A stretch of 64,000 nt of DNA. Origin: Bosea sp. (in: a-proteobacteria) (GTDB taxonomy: Bacteria > Pseudomonadota > Alphaproteobacteria > Rhizobiales > Beijerinckiaceae). Within the stretch, counting starts at the first letter, position 1. Every line of letters begins with the position of its first letter. Both the position numbers and the translations under genes were made by a program. Below the pieces are notes generated by a model, which did no database searches, was not told the DNA's origin, and saw only the letters and a list, made by a program, of their open reading frames with translations. Below, in pieces: positions 58,366-64,000 of this stretch. The DNA is taken from positions 310,001 to 374,000 of the forward strand of contig NZ_JAMLIX010000002.1 in the NCBI RefSeq assembly GCF_023953965.1, given 5' to 3'.

Positions 58366-59635
58366 GGTATTCGAGCCGCTTTTGGAGCCATCGCGATACA
58401 AAGGCGCTCATGGCGGCCGCGGCTCCGGCAAGTCCCACTTCTTCGCCGGGATGCTCTTGGAGGACAGTCTGGCGCACAAGGGCCTTCTCTCGGTTTGCAT
58501 CCGCGAGGTCCAGAAGACGCTAAAGGAATCCGCAAAGCGCCTGATAGAAGCGAAGTTGGCAGACTTCAGCATCGGTGAGGCAGACGGCTTCAAGGTCTTC
58601 CGCGAGGTAATCGAAACGCCCGGCGATGGCGCGATCATCTTCCAAGGCATGCAGGACCACACGGCGGAATCGATCAAGTCGCTTGAGGGCTTCAAGCGGG
58701 CGTGGATCGAGGAGGCGCAGACGATCAGCTCTCGCTCGCTGAGCCTGCTTCGCCCGACGATCCGCGCCGAGGGGTCTGAAATCTGGTGCGGCTGGAATCC
58801 TCGCCGTCGCAGCGACCCCATCGACATGATGTTGAGAGGCGAGGTCAAGCCGACTGGCGCTGTCGTGGTCCAGGCCAACTGGAAACACAATCCGTGGTTC
58901 CCGAGCGTGCTTGAGCAAGAGCGCTTGGACTGCCTGCGGGATCAGCCCGAGATGTACGACCACATCTGGGAAGGCGATTACGCCAAGGTGACGGAAGGCG
59001 CCTATTACGCGCAAAGTCTTGTCAAGGCGAAGCAGGAAGGCCGCATAGGGAAGGTCGCGGCAGACCCGCTGATGACCGTCCGTGCGATTTGGGACATTGG
59101 CGGCACTGGTGCGAAGGCCGACGCCTGCGCCATCTGGATCATGCAGTTCATCGGCCGCGAAATCCGCGTACTGAATTACTACGAGGCGCAAGGACAGCCT
59201 CTCGCGACGCACATCAACTGGCTGCGGGCGAATGGATACGGCAATGCGCTCTGTATCCTCCCGCACGACGGAGCTTCGAACGACAAGGTCTATGATGTTT
59301 CCTACGAGTCCGCGCTGAAGGATGCCGGGTTCGAGGTCATCGTCGTCCCGAACCAGGGCAAGGGCGCCGCGATGAACCGCATCGAAGCGGCCCGGCGGCT
59401 GTTCCCGTCGATCTGGTTCAACGAAGAGACAACGCGAGGCGGCGTCGAAGCGCTCGGCGCCTATCACGCGAAGAAGGACGAGGATCGACAGATCGACCTC
59501 GGCCCTGAGCACGACTGGTCATCGCACGCAGCAGACGCCTTCGGCCTCGGCTGCATCGTCTACGAAGAACCAAGACAGCCCAAGGAACGCAAGCTGCGGA
59601 TCAGCGGCGGCGCCGGAGGCTGGATGAGGGCTTAA
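58325..59635 (+). CDS. Large terminase subunit, PBSX/Terminase_3 type
   Basis: 436 residues. ATPase: GAHGGRGSGKSHFFAGMLLE (Walker A), RAWIEEAQTISSRSL (Walker B); nuclease domain with IWDIGGTGAKADACAIWIMQ and LPHDGASNDK. Matches the Terminase_3 group. Start is a GTG at 58325. It packages the genome with the small subunit. Confidence 0.92.
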   Translation: MSSSGRTLSIPTAEVFEPLLEPSRYKGAHGGRGSGKSHFFAGMLLEDSLAHKGLLSVCIREVQKTLKESAKRLIEAKLADFSIGEADGFKVFREVIETPGDGAIIFQGMQDHTAESIKSLEGFKRAWIEEAQTISSRSLSLLRPTIRAEGSEIWCGWNPRRRSDPIDMMLRGEVKPTGAVVVQANWKHNPWFPSVLEQERLDCLRDQPEMYDHIWEGDYAKVTEGAYYAQSLVKAKQEGRIGKVAADPLMTVRAIWDIGGTGAKADACAIWIMQFIGREIRVLNYYEAQGQPLATHINWLRANGYGNALCILPHDGASNDKVYDVSYESALKDAGFEVIVVPNQGKGAAMNRIEAARRLFPSIWFNEETTRGGVEALGAYHAKKDEDRQIDLGPEHDWSSHAADAFGLGCIVYEEPRQPKERKLRISGGAGGWMRA

Positions 59636-59640
59636 GCCTC

Positions 59641-61833
59641 ATGGCAGAAACCAACAATGACGCCAATGGCGCGAAGGAAGCGGTCAGCGAGGATAACGAC
59701 CTCCTGGCCGTTTTTCGTAAGCGCTATGAGGACGCCTATGAGCGCGAGCGTCACAACATCGACGAAGCCTATGAGGATCTCGGCTTTTCCGAAGGCGATG
59801 GCCAGTGGGACCCGAAGATCAGGCGCGAGCGTGAGATCGAGGGGCGTCCTTGCCTGACTGAAAATCGCCTGCCGCAGTTCATTCGCCAGATCACCGGCAA
59901 GATGCGGCAGATGCGGCCCAGCATCAAATGCGTTCCCGTCGATAGCCGGGGCGACCCGAAGACGGCCGAGGTTTTGGCTGGCCTGATCCGCTACATCGAA
60001 AACAGGTCGCGGGCCCAGATCGTCTACGGCCGCGCGGCAGATAGCCAGGTCACATGCGGCATCGGCGCCTGGCGAGTGACGACCGAGTATTCCGACGATC
60101 AGACCTTCAATCAGGAAATCCGCATCGCGCCGATTGAAGACCCGATCATGACGCTGTTCGATCCTGACGCGGTCCTGCCGTCGAAATCGGACGCGATGTA
60201 CTGTTTCGTGCCGGTCGATCTCAGCCGGCGCCGGTTCAATCAGGAGTACCCCGGCAAATCAGCGACCGGCTACGAGCTTCATTCGCACTCGGCCTGGGAA
60301 GGCTGGGTTTCGGAGGATTACGTCCGGATCTGCGAATACTGGTACAAGGAGCCGACGAAGCGCCGGCTCGTGCTGCTGCCTGATGGCTCTGTCGATGACC
60401 TGACCGGCAAGAAGCCGGAAGAGGTCGCTGAAATCGAGCGCATGGTCGCGGAAGCGCAGGCGCAGGGCGCCCCGGTCCGTATCGAAGTCCGCGACAGCCA
60501 CAAGGTCATGCGGGCGCTTTTGTCATACAGCGAGGTCTTGTCCGAACCGGAGGAGTGGAAGGGACGTTACATCCCGATCATCCCCGTGGTTGGCGAGGAG
60601 ATCCGCATTGGGCGGAAGGTCGTACGTCGCGGCGTCGTCCGCCTCGCTAAGGACAGCCAGCGGATGTTGAACTACTACATCTCGGCGGAAACCGAGATGG
60701 TCGCGCTTCAGCCCAAGGCGCCGTTCGTTGGGACGGAGGAGAATTTCGAGAATTACCAGGATGTCTGGGAAACGGCGAATACCCAGAACCATCCCTATCT
60801 TCCGTACAAGCCCGATCCGAAAAACGGTGGCGCACGGCCAGAGCGGTCACAGCCTCCCGTGTCATCGCAGGGCCTGACCAACGGCATTATGCGCAATGTC
60901 GATGGCATGAAGGCAGTCATTGGCATTTACGACGCATCCCTGGGCCAGCGGTCGAACGAGACGAGCGGCAAGGCGATCGAGGCGCGCGAGACGCAGGGCG
61001 ATACCGGCTCCTTCGTCTACGTCGCGAACTTCGGAGAGGCCATCAATCACACGGCGCAGGTCATCACTGACCTGATCCCGCATACCTACGACACGGCGCG
61101 CACGATCCGCATCGTTGGCGAGGATGGGTTCAGCGTCGAGCCGCAGCAGATCAATCAGCCGCAGGGGGTAGCGGAAGGCGGCGTTCACCAGGTCATGAAC
61201 GATGTCACGACGGGCGCATACGATGTCGTCGTGAAAATGGGCCCGGCCTATGACAGTCTGCGCTCCGAGGCTCGGGAGGGTATGACCGGATTCATGCAGT
61301 CCGCTCCTGCGGTTGCTCCTGCGGTGCTGGACCTGTTCGCCAAAATGCAGGACTGGCCTCATGCCGATGAGTTGGCAGAGCGCATGGCGGCGATAGCGCC
61401 ACCGCCCATCCAGGCTTTGATGGCGAAGAAACGCGGCGAGCAGCCTCCGCTGCCTTCGCCTAACCCCGACGAGATGAAGCTTCAGGCCGAGATGCAGATG
61501 CAGCAGGCCAAGCTTCAGGGCGACCAGCAGGCGAAGGCAGCTGAGATGACCTTGAAGCAGCAGGAACTTGCTGCGGAGATCGAGGCCACGCGCATGAAGG
61601 CCGAAGCCGAAATGGCGTTGAAGCAGGCAGAATTCCAGTTCAAGCGCGACCTTGCTTTGCAGGAAATCGCCCTCAAACGGCAGATCGCATCCGAAGAACT
61701 GGAACTGAAGCGCCAGCAGGCCGAGGCGGACGCTGAACTTCGGCGCGATACCGCTGTGATCGCCGCCCATCAGCGCTCGGAAGAGATGACGATGCGGGCC
61801 AAACAGAACGGAGCCGGCAATGGCAACGACTGA
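59641..61833 (+). CDS. P22-like portal protein
   Basis: 730 residues, close to P22 gp1 (725). The N-terminal wing LGFSEGDGQWDPKIRRERE and LTENRLPQFIRQITGKMRQM are typical of P22-type portals. The C-terminal 120 residues are a long coiled coil (EMQMQQAKLQGDQQAKAAEM and following), the barrel that crosses the capsid in P22. It lies six bases after terL. Confidence 0.9.
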   Translation: MAETNNDANGAKEAVSEDNDLLAVFRKRYEDAYERERHNIDEAYEDLGFSEGDGQWDPKIRREREIEGRPCLTENRLPQFIRQITGKMRQMRPSIKCVPVDSRGDPKTAEVLAGLIRYIENRSRAQIVYGRAADSQVTCGIGAWRVTTEYSDDQTFNQEIRIAPIEDPIMTLFDPDAVLPSKSDAMYCFVPVDLSRRRFNQEYPGKSATGYELHSHSAWEGWVSEDYVRICEYWYKEPTKRRLVLLPDGSVDDLTGKKPEEVAEIERMVAEAQAQGAPVRIEVRDSHKVMRALLSYSEVLSEPEEWKGRYIPIIPVVGEEIRIGRKVVRRGVVRLAKDSQRMLNYYISAETEMVALQPKAPFVGTEENFENYQDVWETANTQNHPYLPYKPDPKNGGARPERSQPPVSSQGLTNGIMRNVDGMKAVIGIYDASLGQRSNETSGKAIEARETQGDTGSFVYVANFGEAINHTAQVITDLIPHTYDTARTIRIVGEDGFSVEPQQINQPQGVAEGGVHQVMNDVTTGAYDVVVKMGPAYDSLRSEAREGMTGFMQSAPAVAPAVLDLFAKMQDWPHADELAERMAAIAPPPIQALMAKKRGEQPPLPSPNPDEMKLQAEMQMQQAKLQGDQQAKAAEMTLKQQELAAEIEATRMKAEAEMALKQAEFQFKRDLALQEIALKRQIASEELELKRQQAEADAELRRDTAVIAAHQRSEEMTMRAKQNGAGNGND

Positions 61834-62071
61834 AACGACGTTGACGACGGATGCATGGGCCGATCTGGGCTCGACGCCCTGCGCGCTTCAGCTTCGTAGT
61901 GGGTCTGTTCGATTCGTAGTAGCGTCGAGCGCGCCGACGAACATCAATGCTGATCATTTCACGCTGACCGAGAAGGAAGGCAGCGCGGATATCGGGGTAA
62001 CAGGGCAGAACGTCTACGCTCGCAGCGGAGAAGCGCGGGGAATCGATTCCCGCGTTGCGGTGATCCGCTGA
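61820..62071 (+). CDS. Small phage structural protein, beta-rich
   Basis: 83 residues, Thr- and Ser-rich beta-type sequence (ALQLRSGSVRFVVASSAPTN). It overlaps the portal gene by 14 bp. Its role between portal and tail protein could be decoration or spike base; size and strand pattern recall the spike-base gene at 29713, but sequence similarity is weak. Confidence 0.6.
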   Translation: MATTETTLTTDAWADLGSTPCALQLRSGSVRFVVASSAPTNINADHFTLTEKEGSADIGVTGQNVYARSGEARGIDSRVAVIR

Positions 62072-62072
62072 C

Positions 62073-63299
62073 ATGCTGACCGTTGGCCGCTCTCGGACTG
62101 TCAGGTTTGGGGGCGGCAAGGGTCTGCGTCTCGGCGCGGGTGGAATGTTGCCGCCTCTCCCCGCGCACGCCCGCTGGGTGCTCGACGGAGACAGCATCAC
62201 CAGCTTCGCCTGGGCTAGCACAGGGCTGCGTAGCTGGGTCCGCTGGGGATCGATGCTGTCAGGTGCCCCGCTCTACATTCCGCCCGGCGGAAATCTGGCG
62301 ACCAGCGGGCAGGGCGTCGATGATGTGCTTGGGCGGATCGTGACCGCCATGGGCCTATCGCCGGCCATTTATTCCATCCTGATCGGGACGAATGACGGCT
62401 CCAAGACGCAATCTCAGTTAGAGGATGCGTTGTGGGGTGCGGCTGGGCATGCTGAGCCAACCATCTACGGCGGGCCGCTTTCAATCGGCGCGCGCCTCAA
62501 TGTGATCCCGATCCTGCCGAAGGGACAAACCGTCGAGACGCGCACTGCCGCGATGCTCGCGACCAACGCCAACATCCGAGCCCGCGCAGCGGCGGACCAG
62601 CGCTACATCATCACGGACATGGAGGCGGTATTCAATCCGCGGTCTGCCGCATCACCGGCGCAGAGCGGCGACGGGGTTCACCCGCTGGAATACGGCGCCT
62701 ACCTCATTGGCAAGGAATGGGCTCGCGTCATGACCCCCATTCTCCCGCCCTTCGGTTCGATCCTGCCGACCACGGTGACGGCCGAAAATCTCTGCGGCAA
62801 TCCGCTGCTCACAGGCACGGCCGGCACGAAGGGCGGGACGAATCCGCCCACCGGAGATGTCGCGACAGGCTGGAATCTTGGACGTGCTTCCGGCGATGCG
62901 ACAATCGTTGCGTCGAAGGGTGCGCTGGCCAATGGGGCGGAGGCACAGGTCGTTCAGTTTTCGGGTGGGACTTCGGCCACGGCGGCGACGCTTTCGCGCT
63001 CTGTCCCGTTCAGCGGCTCGCAGCCGGACTTGTTTGAGGCGTGGCTCTGCGTCGAGGTCGAGGGCACCGGCTGGCAGGGGGCGCGGATTCTTTGCAGTGG
63101 TTATTTCGACAGCAGCACGACTGGCCTTGCCAACATAGAGAGTCCCAATCCGGGTCAGCCCATCGTGGTCCGTGCAATCCCGATCGCCCTGAGCGGCGCG
63201 CCCGGCGCGGCGAATGTCGGTATCGCGATCTATGCGACTGTTGGCGCCAACCTGACCGTGAAATTCGGTCAGGTGATGGTCCGCAAGGTGCCGGCTTAG
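62073..63299 (+). CDS. Phage tail/spike protein with GDSL (SGNH) hydrolase domain
   Basis: 408 residues. SGNH blocks: WVLDGDSITSFAW (block I Ser), LIGTNDGSKTQ (block III) and QSGDGVHPLEYGAY (block V, Asp-x-x-His). The C-terminal half (about 225-408) is beta-rich, like a carbohydrate-binding domain (AATLSRSVPFSGSQPDLFEA). It would deacetylate or degrade host surface glycan during adsorption. Confidence 0.82.
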   Translation: MLTVGRSRTVRFGGGKGLRLGAGGMLPPLPAHARWVLDGDSITSFAWASTGLRSWVRWGSMLSGAPLYIPPGGNLATSGQGVDDVLGRIVTAMGLSPAIYSILIGTNDGSKTQSQLEDALWGAAGHAEPTIYGGPLSIGARLNVIPILPKGQTVETRTAAMLATNANIRARAAADQRYIITDMEAVFNPRSAASPAQSGDGVHPLEYGAYLIGKEWARVMTPILPPFGSILPTTVTAENLCGNPLLTGTAGTKGGTNPPTGDVATGWNLGRASGDATIVASKGALANGAEAQVVQFSGGTSATAATLSRSVPFSGSQPDLFEAWLCVEVEGTGWQGARILCSGYFDSSTTGLANIESPNPGQPIVVRAIPIALSGAPGAANVGIAIYATVGANLTVKFGQVMVRKVPA

Positions 63300-63331
63300 A
63301 ACCTGCCGCTCGCTTCAGGACGGCCAAGCCC

Positions 63332-63412
63332 ATGCTGACCATCGCCATCCTCTGGCTCGGCTGTCTCGCGCTCTTCCTCGATCTGGCGAGCCGAGCGCCG
63401 ATCATCGACTGA
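63332..63412 (+). CDS. Tiny phage protein
   Basis: 26 residues, one hydrophobic helix (MLTIAILWLGCLALFLDLAS). It may be a holin-like or membrane factor; too small to say. Confidence 0.4.
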   Translation: MLTIAILWLGCLALFLDLASRAPIID

Positions 63413-63468
63413 ATTTAACGACCTTCACGCAGGCCGTCGCACGAAGCGGCAGCCGCGATGATGAGCAG

Positions 63469-63493
63469 GGCGCCCCTCACCGGGCGCCTTTTT
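63469..63493 (+). terminator. Hairpin before the scaffold gene
   Basis: Stem GGCGCCC/GGGCGCC with a T run 63489-63493. It could reduce read-through into the scaffold gene. Confidence 0.7.
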
Positions 63494-63506
63494 CTTTGGG
63501 AATATC

Positions 63507-64000
63507 ATGAACGAGGATGACAACCTGCCGACTGAGCCGGCCGCCGAAAGTGCTGCGCCTGCCGAAAGCGAAAAGTCTGAGGCCGAGACCAAGGTCGTAT
63601 CGACCGAGGAACAGGCCGAAACAGAGACGGAAGCCGATTCCGCAGCCGACGACGGCGAGGACGGTGACGATGACAGCGAGGGCGAAAAGCCCAAGCGCCC
63701 CTCCCGATACCAGCGTCTGAAGCGTGAGCGCGATGCGCTCGCTGCCAAGCTCGCACAGCAGGAAAGTCGCCCTCTGGCGGCTGCCGCTGACGACAAGGCT
63801 GCGCTCGACGATCTGGTTCGCAGGGAAGTTGGCGAGCCTCCCAATGAGGAGGACTTCAACGGCGATTGGTTCGCTTACGAGCGGGCCCTGACCGCCTATG
63901 AAACGGAAAAGCGCATTGCCACGCGCGATATCCGACGCCAGGCGCAGCAGGCACAGCAGACCACGCAGGAAGCCCATCGCGAACTGCTTCTGGACTATCA
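63507..64000 (+). CDS. Scaffold protein (P22 gp8-like), cut by the window end
   Basis: At least 164 codons, running off the window. Acidic N-terminus (EPAAESAAPAESEKSEAE), then PSRYQRLKRERDALAAKLAQ and a charged helical part, as in P22-type scaffolds. TTTGGG precedes ATG 63507. Capsid and tail genes should follow beyond the window. Confidence 0.7.
   Translation, partial: MNEDDNLPTEPAAESAAPAESEKSEAETKVVSTEEQAETETEADSAADDGEDGDDDSEGEKPKRPSRYQRLKRERDALAAKLAQQESRPLAAAADDKAALDDLVRREVGEPPNEEDFNGDWFAYERALTAYETEKRIATRDIRRQAQQAQQTTQEAHRELLLDY

Overview
The window is high-GC DNA with dense, short-spaced genes and many features typical of Hyphomicrobiales (alphaproteobacteria): a class II DAHP synthase, an Omp25-like barrel, a PleC/DivJ-like histidine kinase and TRAP and TctABC carriers. 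A Bosea-like organism fits best, but this is inference from gene content because no rRNA or marker gene is present.

Region 1 (1-42,750) is chromosomal. It opens with a repeat cluster (142-304). Next is a leftward oligopeptide-type ABC operon: binding protein, two permeases, a fused double ATPase and an M24-fold enzyme lacking metal ligands (306-6468). dusA, a VOC protein, a DUF1428 micro-gene remnant, a TSUP exporter, the divergent cobS/cobT pair, ddl, a sensor kinase and a nuclease follow. A tandem pair of secreted paralogues lies next to a uracil-DNA-glycosylase-like gene. Then come a porin-like fragment, a TRAP binding protein, a spermidine-synthase-like protein, a hydroxyisobutyrate-dehydrogenase-like protein and a DMT carrier. 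An unrecognised three-gene envelope module sits at 22,285-25,109. moaA, DUF971, an L,D-transpeptidase, a lytic transglycosylase and an SGNH-like membrane protein follow.

A small cassette (29,713-31,242) resembles gene transfer agent head-spike genes and abuts the 3' end of tRNA-Val(CAC). After it come gph, rpiA, DUF2059, tctCBA with an internal terminator, an O-antigen-ligase-like gene, gor, class II aroG and an outer membrane protein.

Region 2 (about 42,900 to the window end) is the left part of a prophage. The leftward arm runs from an operator near 48,220 through small early genes to xis and int at 42,922. An ImmA/IrrE protease operon (48,803-49,754) precedes a repressor/Cro-like divergent switch with a perfect 20-bp palindrome (50,307-50,326). 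The rightward arm encodes two ParB-like proteins, a protein with a DnaA domain IV, RusA, a DNA methyltransferase and replication proteins. After a terminator (57,178-57,209) the late genes begin: GIY-YIG nuclease, terS, terL, a P22-size portal, a small structural protein, a GDSL-type tail protein and a scaffold gene cut by the window end. Portal size and scaffold suggest a P22-like podovirus. The right attachment site is outside the window.

Three families of dispersed short palindromic repeats occur between the chromosomal genes. None was seen in the prophage.
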